This document shows, in pieces, positions 38,802 through 48,701 of a DNA stretch of 64,000 nucleotides (position 1 is its first letter; each line of letters opens with the position of its first letter). The notes beneath the pieces are model-generated. The model had not been told where the DNA came from and did not search any database. It saw only the letters and a list, made by a program, of their open reading frames with translations. The position numbers and the translations under genes are program-made. Where the stretch lies: contig NZ_LT629797.1 in assembly GCF_900106015.1 (NCBI RefSeq), forward strand, positions 3,534,001 to 3,598,000, written 5' to 3'. The stretch comes from Pseudomonas sihuiensis (GTDB lineage Bacteria > Pseudomonadota > Gammaproteobacteria > Pseudomonadales > Pseudomonadaceae).

Positions 38802-40466
38802 ATGCGTGTTGCCACGAGCCTGTTGTCCGTCGCCTTGCTGGCCGCCGGGAATACCCTTGCCAGCCGGGCTCTGGCAGCCGTAGCGCCGGACGCCGGTCAG
38901 ACTCAACAAAGCCTCGACCAGAAGCCCCTGCAGTTACCCGAGCGGCAATCCATAGACATCAACCTGCCCGACTCACCCGGTGACCAGGTGCAAAGCACTG
39001 GGCCGAGCCTGCAGGTCACAGGTTTCGTCCTCGAGGGCAACAGCGCCATCCCCAACGAGCAACTGCTGCCGCTGCTCGATGACCTGAACAATCGCACCCT
39101 CACACTCGGCGACCTGCAGGGCGCCGCCAATAGCATCACCCGCATCTACCGCGAACGCGGTTACCCGCTGGCACGCGCCTATCTGCCTGCCCAGGAGATC
39201 GATGGCGGCATGGTCCGGATCGCCGTGCTCGAAGGCCACTACGGCCAGGTGCAGATCAACGACCAGGCCGGCCTGGGTGGCAGCGCCCTCGCGCCCCTGG
39301 CGGTGCTGCAAGCCGGCGATGCGGTGCAGGCCAGGCCGCTCGAACGCAGCCTGTTGCTGCTACAGGACACCCCCGGTGTCGAGGTGAAGTCCACCCTGCG
39401 CCCCGGCACCAGCACCGGCAGCACCGACCTGCTGGTGAATATCGAGCGCGCACCGCTGCTGTCCGGTTCCATCGACGCCGACAACTACGGCAACCGCTTC
39501 ACCGGCCAGTACCGCCTCGGCGGCACCCTCAATCTCAACAGCCCACTGGGGCTGGGTGACCGTTTGACCCTGCGCGGCATGGGTTCGGACGAAGAGCAGA
39601 ACTACGGCCGCATCGCCTATCAGCTACCTGTCGGCCCCTGGTCGACTCAGCTCGGCGTGGCTTATTCGGACATGGACTATGAGCTGGCGAAGGACTTCGA
39701 AGACCTCGATGCCCATGGCAATGCACGCATCGCCAGCGTCTTCGCCCTGCAACCGCTGATGCGCTCGCGGGATTTCAACCTCTATGTGCAGGCCCAATTC
39801 GACGACAAGCGCCTGCAAGACGACATCGACCTGTTCGACCAGAAGAGCGAAAAACGCTCGCGCGTGGCCATCCTGACGCTCAACGGCAACAGCCGTGACA
39901 CCCTGCTCGGCGGTGGCATCAACAGCTTCGCCCTGGCCTGGAGCCAGGGCAGCCTGAACCTCGACGATGCCACTGCGCAGCGTATCGACGACCTCACTGC
40001 CGGCACGGCCGGCCGCTTCCACAAGCTCAACCCCAGCCTGGTTCGCCTGCAGCGCCTGAGCGAACGCTTCAGCCTCTACACCCAGCTGCAAGGCCAATGG
40101 GCCGACGGCAACCTCGACAGTTCGGAAAAGCTCTACCTGGGCGGCGCCTACGGTGTACGCGCCTACCCGCAGGGCGAAGCCTCCGGCGACCAGGGCTGGC
40201 TGGCCAACCTCGAGCTGCGCTATGCGCTGACCGATGCCTGGCAGCTCAGCACCTTCGTCGACCATGGCCAGGTGCGCCTGAACAAGGACACCTGGGCCTC
40301 CGGCGAGAACCATCGCAGCCTTTCCGGTGCCGGCCTGGGCGCACGCTGGGCAGCACACGGCTGGCAGGTCAGCGCCGTGACCGCGTGGAAACTGGGCAAC
40401 AGCGACCCGCAGAGCGATGTCGACCGCAGCCCGCGCGTATGGGCGCAGGTGGTGCGCTTCTTCTAA
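38802..40466 (+). CDS. TpsB outer-membrane transporter (ShlB/FhaC/HecB family)
   Basis: This 554-residue protein starts at the ATG at 38802, with a signal peptide (about 1-26) and a proline/glutamine-rich linker. A POTRA-2 domain lies around residues 70-145 (VTGFVLEGNSAIPNEQLLPL), followed by a second POTRA and a 16-strand barrel ending in a C-terminal Phe (VVRFF). The tip motif of loop 6 is VRAYPQGE, a variant of the usual VRGY/F. It secretes the TpsA protein encoded 77 bases downstream across the outer membrane. The two form one transcription unit. Confidence 0.93.
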   Translation: MRVATSLLSVALLAAGNTLASRALAAVAPDAGQTQQSLDQKPLQLPERQSIDINLPDSPGDQVQSTGPSLQVTGFVLEGNSAIPNEQLLPLLDDLNNRTLTLGDLQGAANSITRIYRERGYPLARAYLPAQEIDGGMVRIAVLEGHYGQVQINDQAGLGGSALAPLAVLQAGDAVQARPLERSLLLLQDTPGVEVKSTLRPGTSTGSTDLLVNIERAPLLSGSIDADNYGNRFTGQYRLGGTLNLNSPLGLGDRLTLRGMGSDEEQNYGRIAYQLPVGPWSTQLGVAYSDMDYELAKDFEDLDAHGNARIASVFALQPLMRSRDFNLYVQAQFDDKRLQDDIDLFDQKSEKRSRVAILTLNGNSRDTLLGGGINSFALAWSQGSLNLDDATAQRIDDLTAGTAGRFHKLNPSLVRLQRLSERFSLYTQLQGQWADGNLDSSEKLYLGGAYGVRAYPQGEASGDQGWLANLELRYALTDAWQLSTFVDHGQVRLNKDTWASGENHRSLSGAGLGARWAAHGWQVSAVTAWKLGNSDPQSDVDRSPRVWAQVVRFF

Positions 40467-40543
40467 CGCTGCAAGCCCTTGATGGTTACACCGCAGGCCG
40501 AAACGCAACACTCCGCAGCCAGACGATTGATAAGGGGACATCC

Positions 40544-43500
40544 ATGAACCGCAGCTACGCTCTAATCTGGAACCACGCCCTGGGTGCCTGGGCCGTCGCC
40601 CATGAACACGCCCGCAAACGTGGCAAGGGAGCCGGTGCGGTATTGGCGACAAGCCTCGTGCTGGCCAGCTCGGCCTTCGCCGCCGACCTGCCCACTGGCG
40701 GTCAGGTGGTCGCCGGCAGCGGCAGCATCAGCCAGCCCAACGGCCAGCAGATGGTCATCGATCAAGCCAGCAACAAGCTGGCCATCGACTGGCAGAGCTT
40801 CGACATCGGCAGCGGCAACAAGGTGACCTTCAACCAGCCCGGCACCGACTCGATCGCCCTCAACCGCGTACTCGGCGCCGACGGCTCGAAAATCATGGGC
40901 CAGCTCGATGCCAACGGTCGGGTGTTCATCATCAATCCCAACGGGGTGCTGTTCGGCGCCGGGGCGCAAGTCAACGTAGGCGGTCTGGTGGCCTCCACCC
41001 TGGATCTGTCAGTGAGCGATTTCGAAGCAGGCAACTATGCCTTCAAGGGGGACGGCAGCACCGCTTCGATCATCAACAATGGGCGCATCACCGCCGCCGA
41101 TGGCGGCAGCGTCGCCCTGCTCGGCGGCACGGTCAGCAACAACGGCGTGATCGTCGCCAACCAGGGCACGGTGGCCCTGGCCGCCGGTAACGCGGTTACC
41201 CTCGACTTCGCGGGTGATGGCCTGCTCAGCGTGCAGGTCGACGAGGCGGTGAAGGACGCGCTGGTGGAAAACCGTCAGTTGATCCAGGCCGACGGCGGCA
41301 ACGTCATCCTCACCGCCAGCGCAGCCGATGCGCTGCTGCAGACTGTGGTCAACAACGAGGGCGTGATCCAGGCCCGCACCCTGGGCGAGAAAGAAGGCAG
41401 GATCGTCCTGCTCGGCGACTTCGACGGCGGCACGGTGCAGGTCGCCGGCACCCTGGATGCCAGCGCGGCGGATGGCGGCAATGGCGGCTTTATCGACACC
41501 AGCGGCGCCCATGTGCAAATCGTCGAGGGCACGACCGTCACCACCAAGGCCACGACCGGGCAAACCGGCACCTGGCTGATCGACCCGAGCGACTTCACCG
41601 TCAGCGCCGGCAGTGCCGGCCAGACCACCAGCGGCATCGGTGCCAGCACCCTCAGCGCCAACCTGCAGAACACCAGCATCACGCTACAGACCGTGGCGGG
41701 AGGCAGCGAAAACGGTGACATCAACGTCAATGCTGCCGTGAGCTGGAGCGCAGATACCACGCTGACGCTTGATGCCCATGGCCGCATAAACGTCAATAAG
41801 GACATCACCGCCAGCGGCGACAATGCAGCGCTGGTGCTGGCCTACGGCAATGGTTACAGCCTGAACCAGGGCGCCCGCATTACCCTCTCCGGAGGCAATG
41901 CCGGACTGAATCTCGGTGGCATCGACTACACCCTGATTCGCGACCTCGGCGCCCTGCAAGGAATCTCGGGAAGCGGCCACTACGCCCTCGCCATCGACCT
42001 CGATGCCGCTTCGACCAGTACCTGGAACGCTGGAGCCGGCTTCGCTCCTATCGATGGCTTCAACGGCACGTTTGCCGGCCTAGGGCACACCATCGACAGC
42101 CTGGTCATCAATCGCCCGAACGAGTCGACTGTCGGTATGTTCGGCCTGACTGAAGCCACCCTCCGCGATCTGACCCTGTCCAATGTCTCCATCACCGGCG
42201 CTGGCACCGTGGGTGGCCTGGTGGCAAGGCTGAGCGCCGGTACTCTGACCAATGCCCATGTCACCGGGCAGGTATCTTCAGCGGGCGGTTTAGTCGGCGG
42301 GTTGGTGGGCTGGAGCGATCAGGGCGCCGTCAGCCACTCCTCCTCTACAGCTACGGTCAGCGGGACGAGTGAGGTGGGTGGCTTGATCGGTCGTAATCGT
42401 GCTGCCTCGGTCACGGACGCCTATGCAACCGGAGCGGTGACCGGTACGGGTAGTGCCATCGGCGGGCTTATCGGCAGTACCGTGCAGGGCACCACATTGA
42501 CCAATGCTTACGCCAGCGGCCGAGTAACCGGTACTGGCGGGCTGGTGGGGAGTGTTGATGGCTCCGGAGCTACGGTCACCAACAGCTACTGGGACATGGA
42601 CTCCACCGGCCAAGCAAGCAGTGCAGCCGGCACTGGCATCGACTCCACCAATGCCCGCACCCAAGCCACCTACGCCGGCTTCGACTTCACCAACACCTGG
42701 GTGATGTTCGAAGGCGATACACGGCCCATGCTGCGCGGCGAGTACTCGACGACCCTCTTCACGCCCCACGCCCTGCAACTGATGGCGCTGGATCTGTCAG
42801 CCGACTACCGCCTGGGCACCGACCTGGATCTCGGTGCTGCGCTTGCAGCAGGCGGCAATGGCTACTACGGCGATGTCTGGGGAGCGGCAGGGTTCAAACC
42901 GGTGGGCAACGCCAGCACTCCCTTTACCGGCTCGCTGGATGGTCAAGGCCACCTGATTCGCGACCTCAGGATAAATCGCGCAAACGAAAGCGAAGTGGCA
43001 TTGATCGGGCAGACAGCCGCCGGGGCACAGATTCACGACCTGGGACTGGTGGGTGGCAGCATCCATGGCAGGTTCAATGCTGCCAGCCTGGTAGGCATCA
43101 ACTACGGCGGCATACTCAGCAACCTCCATACCAACGTCACCGTCAGTTCCACTGCACGCGGTGCTGGTGGCTTGGTGGCACGCAACCGGGACAACGGCAT
43201 CATTCGCAACAGCTATGCCACTGGCAATGTCAGCGGCGCGGAGAACGTCGTAGGTGGGCTGACCGGTGAAAACTGGGGCCTGGTAGAAAATTCCTACGCC
43301 ACGGGAAGCATCAGCGGTGCCGTAATGACCGGCGGCCTGGTGGGCGCCAACACCGGCACCATCCGCAATGCCTATGCCACCGGTCAGGTACAAGGCACAG
43401 AGTATGTAGGTGGTTTGGCCGGTTATAACGGCAGCCTGATCGAATACACCTACGCCACTGGCAGCGTGAGCGGGGTGACGTCCGTAGGGGGCTTGGTAGG

Positions 43501-44434
43501 CGACATAGCAACCGGACGCGTAGCGGACTCGTTCTGGAACACCGACACCTTCACCGGCCCCGGCGCGGGGACCATTGGTGGTGTTGCGACCGTGGAAAAT
43601 CCACGCGGCCTGGACAGCACGGCGTTACGCGACGCCTCCAACTATGCCACCTGGAACCTGGCCACCAGCGGCGGTAGCAATGCAGTGTGGAGGATCTACG
43701 AAGGGCAAACTGCACCGCTGCTACGCAGCTTCATGCAGAGCGTGACCGTCACGGCGACGGACATCGGCAATAGAACCTACGATGGCCAGAGCAGCGGCAC
43801 CAGTGGCTATACAACTGATCTCGGCACCACCCAGGATGATGATCTGCTGCTTGGTAGCCTGACCTACTCCAGCGCCTCGCAGAACGCTGGCAGCTACAGC
43901 ACCACCGATGGCAGTCTCAGCCTGGACGGGTTGTATTCGGGTCAGCAGGGCTACGACATCAGCTACGACGATACCACCCTGACCATCGATAAGGCCGCGC
44001 TCACCGTCACCGCCGTTGATGCCAGCAAGACGTACGATGGCATGGCCTTCACTGGCGGCAATGGGGTCAGCTACAGCGGCTTCGTCAATGGCGAGGATGT
44101 CGGTGTGCTCGGCGGCAGCCTCACCTACGGCGGCAGTGCTCAGGGCGCGATCAATGCCGGCAGCTACGAGCTGAACGTCAGCGGCCTGACCTCGGGCAAC
44201 TACGCCATCAGCTACAACGCAGGCACCCTGACCATCAGCGGCCAATCCCAGGGCCAGCCGAGCAACCCGGCGGTAGAAATACCTCAGGCCTATACCGATA
44301 TTCTCGCTGCCACTCAAAGTGGCCCGGATAGCGAGGCGAGTGCTCCGTCATTCACCCCAGACGAACTCTATCGAATCGCCGATAGCGGTATCCGGCTACC
44401 GGAAGGCCTTGACGGCGCGTCACGAGGCAATTGA
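40544..44434 (+). CDS. TpsA two-partner secretion exoprotein, adhesin-like, with GLUG and MBG/YDG repeats
   Basis: The 1296-residue protein begins with an extended signal peptide (ESPR: NRSYALIWNHALGAWAVA, then a basic part and the hydrophobic core ending SSAFAA). The TPS secretion domain (about 47-300) contains VFIINPNGVLFGAGAQV. Two modules with GLUG-type repeats (e.g. VGGLVGANTGTIRNAYATG) follow, each ending in a SYWD/SFWN segment. The last 230 residues are MBG/YDG-type beta repeats (TVTATDIGNRTYDGQ; TVTAVDASKTYDGM). No CdiA-like toxin terminus or VENN motif is seen, so adhesion or biofilm function is more likely than contact inhibition. The ATG at 40544 follows AAGGGG. Confidence 0.9.
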   Translation: MNRSYALIWNHALGAWAVAHEHARKRGKGAGAVLATSLVLASSAFAADLPTGGQVVAGSGSISQPNGQQMVIDQASNKLAIDWQSFDIGSGNKVTFNQPGTDSIALNRVLGADGSKIMGQLDANGRVFIINPNGVLFGAGAQVNVGGLVASTLDLSVSDFEAGNYAFKGDGSTASIINNGRITAADGGSVALLGGTVSNNGVIVANQGTVALAAGNAVTLDFAGDGLLSVQVDEAVKDALVENRQLIQADGGNVILTASAADALLQTVVNNEGVIQARTLGEKEGRIVLLGDFDGGTVQVAGTLDASAADGGNGGFIDTSGAHVQIVEGTTVTTKATTGQTGTWLIDPSDFTVSAGSAGQTTSGIGASTLSANLQNTSITLQTVAGGSENGDINVNAAVSWSADTTLTLDAHGRINVNKDITASGDNAALVLAYGNGYSLNQGARITLSGGNAGLNLGGIDYTLIRDLGALQGISGSGHYALAIDLDAASTSTWNAGAGFAPIDGFNGTFAGLGHTIDSLVINRPNESTVGMFGLTEATLRDLTLSNVSITGAGTVGGLVARLSAGTLTNAHVTGQVSSAGGLVGGLVGWSDQGAVSHSSSTATVSGTSEVGGLIGRNRAASVTDAYATGAVTGTGSAIGGLIGSTVQGTTLTNAYASGRVTGTGGLVGSVDGSGATVTNSYWDMDSTGQASSAAGTGIDSTNARTQATYAGFDFTNTWVMFEGDTRPMLRGEYSTTLFTPHALQLMALDLSADYRLGTDLDLGAALAAGGNGYYGDVWGAAGFKPVGNASTPFTGSLDGQGHLIRDLRINRANESEVALIGQTAAGAQIHDLGLVGGSIHGRFNAASLVGINYGGILSNLHTNVTVSSTARGAGGLVARNRDNGIIRNSYATGNVSGAENVVGGLTGENWGLVENSYATGSISGAVMTGGLVGANTGTIRNAYATGQVQGTEYVGGLAGYNGSLIEYTYATGSVSGVTSVGGLVGDIATGRVADSFWNTDTFTGPGAGTIGGVATVENPRGLDSTALRDASNYATWNLATSGGSNAVWRIYEGQTAPLLRSFMQSVTVTATDIGNRTYDGQSSGTSGYTTDLGTTQDDDLLLGSLTYSSASQNAGSYSTTDGSLSLDGLYSGQQGYDISYDDTTLTIDKAALTVTAVDASKTYDGMAFTGGNGVSYSGFVNGEDVGVLGGSLTYGGSAQGAINAGSYELNVSGLTSGNYAISYNAGTLTISGQSQGQPSNPAVEIPQAYTDILAATQSGPDSEASAPSFTPDELYRIADSGIRLPEGLDGASRGN

Positions 44435-44681
44435 TCACTGCATCACCCACCACACTGAATCTGACGGATCACCACGGATGATGACCGTCAGCAGCCTTTC
44501 CCCTGGCGCCCGCTGCGGCGTAGAATCGACTTATTTCCCGCCAGGCATCCTCCGGCGGGCCTGTGAGCCCTGGCCGCGCGAACGGTGATCCCGTCTCGTC
44601 ATGCAGCCCACGACACGCGGTGACCTGCCGCCCCACGACGCTCACCGCCTACATAACCGAATTAGCCGCAGGATCATCGTC

Positions 44682-46520
44682 ATGCCTGACTACCGCTCAA
44701 AGACTTCCACCCACGGCCGCAACATGGCCGGCGCCCGCGCCCTGTGGCGTGCCACCGGGATGAAGGACGAAGACTTCAAGAAGCCGATCATCGCCGTCGC
44801 CAACTCCTTCACCCAGTTCGTGCCCGGCCACGTGCACCTGAAGGACATGGGCCAGCTGGTCGCCCGCGAGATCGAGAAGGCCGGCGGCGTGGCCAAGGAA
44901 TTCAACACCATCGCCGTCGACGACGGCATCGCCATGGGTCACGACGGCATGCTCTATTCGCTGCCGAGCCGCGAGATCATCGCCGACTCCGTGGAATACA
45001 TGGTCAACGCCCACTGCGCCGACGCCATCGTCTGCATCAGCAACTGCGACAAGATCACCCCCGGCATGCTGATGGCCGCCCTGCGCCTGAACATCCCGGT
45101 GGTGTTCGTCTCCGGCGGGCCGATGGAAGCCGGCAAGACCAAGCTGGCCAACCACGGCCTGGACCTGGTCGACGCCATGGTCATCGCCGCCGACGACAGC
45201 GCCAGCGACGAGAAGGTTGCCGAGTACGAGCGCAGCGCCTGCCCGACCTGCGGTAGCTGCTCCGGCATGTTCACCGCCAACTCGATGAACTGCCTGACCG
45301 AGGCCCTCGGTCTGTCGCTGCCGGGCAACGGCTCGACCCTGGCCACCCACAGCGACCGCGAGCAGCTGTTCCTGCGCGCCGGGCGCCTGGCGGTGGAGCT
45401 GTGCCAGCGCTACTACGGCGAGAACGACGACTCCGTGCTGCCGCGCAATATCGCCAACTTCAAGGCGTTCGAGAACGCCATGATGCTGGACATCGCCATG
45501 GGCGGCTCGACCAACACCATCCTCCACCTGCTGGCCGCCGCCCAGGAAGCCGAGATCGATTTCGACCTGCGCGATATCGACCGCCTGTCCCGCATCGTGC
45601 CGCAGCTGTGCAAGGTGGCGCCGAACATCCAGAAGTACCACATGGAAGACGTGCACCGCGCCGGCGGCGTCTTCAGCATCCTCGGCGAGCTGGCTCGCGG
45701 CGGCCTGCTGCACACCGACGTGGCCACCGTGCACAGCCCAAGCATGGCCGACGCCATCGCCCAGTGGGACATCACCCAGACCCGCGACGAGAAGGTGCAC
45801 ACCTTCTTCAAGGCCGGCCCGGCCGGTATCCCGACCCAGACCGCGTTCAGCCAGAGCACCCGCTGGCCGAGCCTGGACGATGACCGCGAGAACGGCTGCA
45901 TCCGCAGCGTCGAGCACGCCTACTCCCAGGAAGGCGGCCTGGCGGTGCTGTACGGCAACATCGCCCTCGACGGCTGCGTGGTGAAGACCGCCGGCGTGGA
46001 TGAATCGATCCACGTGTTCGAAGGCACCGCGAAGATTTTCGAGAGCCAGGACGCCGCCGTGAAAGGCATTCTCGCCGACGAGGTCAAGGCCGGTGATGTG
46101 GTGATCATCCGCTACGAAGGCCCGAAAGGTGGCCCGGGCATGCAGGAAATGCTCTACCCGACCAGCTACCTGAAATCCAAGGGCCTGGGCAAGGCCTGTG
46201 CCCTGCTCACCGATGGCCGTTTCTCCGGCGGCACCTCGGGCCTGTCCATCGGCCACGCCTCGCCGGAAGCCGCTGCCGGCGGCGCCATCGGGCTGGTGGA
46301 AGACGGCGACAAGATCCATATCGACATCCACAATCGCACCATCCAACTGCTGGTCAGCGATGAAGAGCTGTCGCACCGCCGCCACGTCCAGGACAAGAAG
46401 GGCTGGAAGCCGGTGGAACAGCGTCCGCGCAAGGTCACCACGGCGCTCAAGGCCTACGCCCTGCTCGCCACCAGCGCCGACAAGGGTGCGGTGCGCAACA
46501 AGGCGATGCTCGACGACTGA
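44682..46520 (+). CDS. ilvD: Dihydroxy-acid dehydratase
   Basis: This 612-residue enzyme dehydrates dihydroxy acids to 2-keto acids in valine, leucine and isoleucine synthesis. Cluster-binding cysteines occur in [12 protein letters not shown] and [18 protein letters not shown]. The family length is 610-620. The ATG at 44682 ([15 protein letters not shown]) is chosen over a longer frame. The 247-base upstream region contains a possible TAGAAT box near 44521 but no recognised leader peptide. Together with ilvA at 61793 it supplies branched-chain amino acid synthesis in this window. Confidence 0.97.
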   Translation: MPDYRSKTSTHGRNMAGARALWRATGMKDEDFKKPIIAVANSFTQFVPGHVHLKDMGQLVAREIEKAGGVAKEFNTIAVDDGIAMGHDGMLYSLPSREIIADSVEYMVNAHCADAIVCISNCDKITPGMLMAALRLNIPVVFVSGGPMEAGKTKLANHGLDLVDAMVIAADDSASDEKVAEYERSACPTCGSCSGMFTANSMNCLTEALGLSLPGNGSTLATHSDREQLFLRAGRLAVELCQRYYGENDDSVLPRNIANFKAFENAMMLDIAMGGSTNTILHLLAAAQEAEIDFDLRDIDRLSRIVPQLCKVAPNIQKYHMEDVHRAGGVFSILGELARGGLLHTDVATVHSPSMADAIAQWDITQTRDEKVHTFFKAGPAGIPTQTAFSQSTRWPSLDDDRENGCIRSVEHAYSQEGGLAVLYGNIALDGCVVKTAGVDESIHVFEGTAKIFESQDAAVKGILADEVKAGDVVIIRYEGPKGGPGMQEMLYPTSYLKSKGLGKACALLTDGRFSGGTSGLSIGHASPEAAAGGAIGLVEDGDKIHIDIHNRTIQLLVSDEELSHRRHVQDKKGWKPVEQRPRKVTTALKAYALLATSADKGAVRNKAMLDD

Positions 46521-46541
46521 TTCGTCAGCATTGCTACAGCG

Positions 46542-46573
46542 AAAAGCCCGGCCTGGTTTGCCGGGCTTTTTAT
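46542..46573 (+). terminator. Rho-independent terminator after ilvD
   Basis: AAAAGCCCGGC (46542-46552), a seven-base loop and GCCGGGCTTTTT (46560-46571) form a strong stem followed by a T run, 22 bases after the ilvD stop. This is the clearest canonical terminator in the window. Confidence 0.92.
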
Positions 46574-46644
46574 TGTCGGAAGGTTTTGCATCTGGCGCTG
46601 ATCGCCAGCAAGCTGGCTCCTGCATCCATGCTCAGGAGCCCATC

Positions 46645-47103
46645 ATGCATATCGGCCTGATCGCTGACACCCACAACCTGCTGCGCCCCGAGGCGCTGGC
46701 TACGTTACAGGGCGTCGATCACCTGATCCATGCCGGCGATATCGGCGGGCCGCACATTCTGGCCGAGCTGGAACGCATCGCGCCGCTGTCGGTGGTGCGC
46801 GGCAACAATGACCAGGACAGCTGGGCCGACGCCATCCCCGAGCGCCTGACGCTACGCTTCGGCGCCATCGCCCTGCATGTGCTGCACGACCTCAAGCAGC
46901 TGGATATCGACCCGGCAGCTCAGGGCATCGACGTGGTAATCGCCGGTCACTCGCACAAGCCGCTGCACGAAAAGCGCAACGGAGTGCTCTATCTCAACCC
47001 CGGCAGCGCCGGGCCGCGGCGCTTCAAGCTACCCATCGGCGTGGGCATTCTGCATATCGAGGATGACCGGGCACGGGCCGAGCTCATCACGCTGAAGGTC
47101 TAA
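46645..47103 (+). CDS. YfcE/MJ0936-type metallophosphoesterase
   Basis: The 152-residue protein has the metallophosphoesterase motifs in order: LIADTHN (D7, H9), HAGDIG, VVRGNNDQ and AGHSHKP, as in YfcE/MJ0936 phosphodiesterases that bind two Mn ions. The start is the ATG at 46645 after CAGGAG. The natural substrate is unknown; close relatives hydrolyse model phosphodiesters. It ends in a REP-rich gap. Confidence 0.9.
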   Translation: MHIGLIADTHNLLRPEALATLQGVDHLIHAGDIGGPHILAELERIAPLSVVRGNNDQDSWADAIPERLTLRFGAIALHVLHDLKQLDIDPAAQGIDVVIAGHSHKPLHEKRNGVLYLNPGSAGPRRFKLPIGVGILHIEDDRARAELITLKV

Positions 47104-47119
47104 TGCGGGTGCTGGAATT

Positions 47120-47194
47120 GGTGGGCTGAAGCGGATCGCCGCCCGGCCCACCCTCCTCGATCGGGCATGGCTGTAGGGTGGGCTTCAGCCCACC
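47120..47194. repeat. REP-type inverted pair, GTAGGGTGGGC family
   Basis: GGTGGGCTGAAGCGGATCGC from 47120 runs into CCGCCCGGCCCACC. A second palindrome GTAGGGTGGGCTTCAGCCCA (47173 onward) ends in CC at 47194. It is of the same family as at 10740 and around the transposase gene at 53523. Confidence 0.75.
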
Positions 47195-47341
47195 ATTCAA
47201 GACACCACGCCAGCAAGGCAGATGAAAGAGTCCCATCCACCCTGCTGTGACATTCGACCTTGAAAAACGCCATGGGCGAGGCCATCTATGCAGATACGGC
47301 CTTTCAGCACCGACCCCATTCCCTACCTGATGGAGAACCCC

Positions 47342-47869
47342 ATGACCCTCGACGAGCTCAACGCCATTCCCGGCGTGACCGCCAAACCCGACGTCGCCAC
47401 CGCCGACTTCGTCTACAACCACACCATGATCCGCGTGAAGGACCTGCAGAAGTCGCTGGATTTCTACACCCGCGTGCTGGGCTTCACCCTGCTGGAGAAG
47501 AAGGACTTCCCTGACGCCGAGTTCAGCCTGTACTTCCTCGCCCTGATCAACGACAAGTCGCAGATCCCGGCTGACCCGGCTGCTCGCCATCAATGGCGCA
47601 AGTCGATCCCCGGCGTGCTGGAGCTGACCTACAACTACGGCACCGAGAAAGACCCGGAATTTTCCTACCACAGCGGCAACAGCGACCCACGTGGCTTCGG
47701 CCACCTGTGCGTGTCGGTGCCGGACATCAAGGCGGCCTGCCAGCGCTTCGAAGACCTCGGAGTGGATTTCCAGAAACGTCTGACCGACGGCCGCATGCGC
47801 GATATCGCCTTCATCAAGGACCCGGACGGCTACTGGGTCGAGATCATCCAGTTCACTGAAGTGATCTGA
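47342..47869 (+). CDS. gloA: Lactoylglutathione lyase (glyoxalase I)
   Basis: The 175-residue enzyme isomerises the methylglyoxal-glutathione hemithioacetal to S-lactoylglutathione. Metal ligands lie in VYNHTMIRVKDL (His), LELTYNYG (Glu), DPRGFGHLCVSV (His) and GYWVEIIQF (Glu). The ATG at 47342 has a GGAGA five bases upstream, better than the ATGs at 47288 or 47330. The 175-residue length fits the longer class I form, usually Zn-dependent in Pseudomonas. A bidirectional terminator follows. Confidence 0.93.
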   Translation: MTLDELNAIPGVTAKPDVATADFVYNHTMIRVKDLQKSLDFYTRVLGFTLLEKKDFPDAEFSLYFLALINDKSQIPADPAARHQWRKSIPGVLELTYNYGTEKDPEFSYHSGNSDPRGFGHLCVSVPDIKAACQRFEDLGVDFQKRLTDGRMRDIAFIKDPDGYWVEIIQFTEVI

Positions 47870-47896
47870 TTCTCGCCTCCGCGAAAAACGAAACTA

Positions 47897-47930
47897 CGAG
47901 GGGCTGTCTCCAGCGAGGCAGCCCCTCGTT
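47897..47930. terminator. Bidirectional hairpin between gloA and the yitT-like gene
   Basis: CGAGGGGCTG (47897-47906) pairs perfectly with CAGCCCCTCG (47919-47928) around a 12-base loop. It lies between the convergent gloA and YitT-family stops. TT follows on the plus strand. Confidence 0.75.
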
Positions 47931-47941
47931 CGTTGATGCGT

Positions 47942-48589
47942 TCAACTAACGCCGACGTAGCGATCCGCCCGGTGATTGATCGCCAGCACCAGATTGAGCA
48001 CTACCGCCCCCAGCACCGAGAGCAGCACCTTGTCTGGCGACACCACGAAAATCGCCGCCAGGACGATGCTCGCGTCGATAGCCATCTGCACGGTGCCAGA
48101 GCGGAAACCGAAGCGCTCCTGCATATACAGCGCGAGAATATTCACCCCACCCAGGCTGGCGCGGTGGCGGAACAGCATGAGCAAACCCAGCCCCATCGCA
48201 GCGCCGCCGAACAGCGCAGCATACACGGCGCTGAGGTGGGCGAAGGCGACCCAGTGCGGCGTCAGCTCGGCCAGTAGCGAAACCAGCATCACCGCGCAGC
48301 CCGTGCGCAAGGTGAAAGCCCAGCCCATGCGCCAGATACCGAGCAGGTAGAACGGCAGATTGACCAGGCAGAACACCAGACCGAACGACCAGCCGGCCTG
48401 GTAGTTGGCCAGAAAGGCGATGCCGACAGTGCCACCGGTGAGCAGGCCGGCATGCGTGTAGAAGGCGATGCCCAGCGCCACCAGAGCGGTGCCGAACAGC
48501 AGGGCCAGCGCATCTTCCCAGAGTGGGTGGCGTACGAAGAGTGCAGCGACGGCGCTCGGGCGCTCGTCGACGGGCGATTGCTCAGACAT
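47942..48589 (-). CDS. YitT-family membrane protein
   Basis: The 215-residue integral membrane protein has about five or six hydrophobic segments (e.g. ALALLFGTALVALGIAFYTH and VNLPFYLLGIWRMG) and fits the YitT/DUF161 family without the soluble DUF2179 tail. Its function is unknown; some relatives are proposed to transport small molecules. The start is the ATG at 48589 (MSEQSPVDERPS), with AGG seven bases upstream; the frame begins eight codons earlier but without a ribosome site. Confidence 0.85.
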   Translation of the reverse strand: MSEQSPVDERPSAVAALFVRHPLWEDALALLFGTALVALGIAFYTHAGLLTGGTVGIAFLANYQAGWSFGLVFCLVNLPFYLLGIWRMGWAFTLRTGCAVMLVSLLAELTPHWVAFAHLSAVYAALFGGAAMGLGLLMLFRHRASLGGVNILALYMQERFGFRSGTVQMAIDASIVLAAIFVVSPDKVLLSVLGAVVLNLVLAINHRADRYVGVS

Positions 48590-48701
48590 GTAAAAACCTG
48601 CATCAGGATGCACGAAAGAAAATTACGGCAGAGGCAAGGCAGTGGCCGTCCCGCCGCGCAGGAGAATCTGGCGGCAGAAATGGCCGGAACGCCAGGCAGG
48701 A

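Noticed and set aside
40544..44434. Contact-dependent inhibition (CdiA) interpretation of the TPS pair
   Set aside because: No VENN-like motif, no variable toxin end and no small immunity gene before ilvD.
44435..44681. Possible attenuator or leader peptide before ilvD
   Set aside because: No run of branched-chain codons in a short frame and no competing hairpins of convincing length; only a weak TAGAAT box is seen.
44697..46625. 642-codon minus-strand frame opposite ilvD
   Set aside because: ilvD is complete with all its motifs; the opposite frame has no recognisable domain and arises from codon bias.
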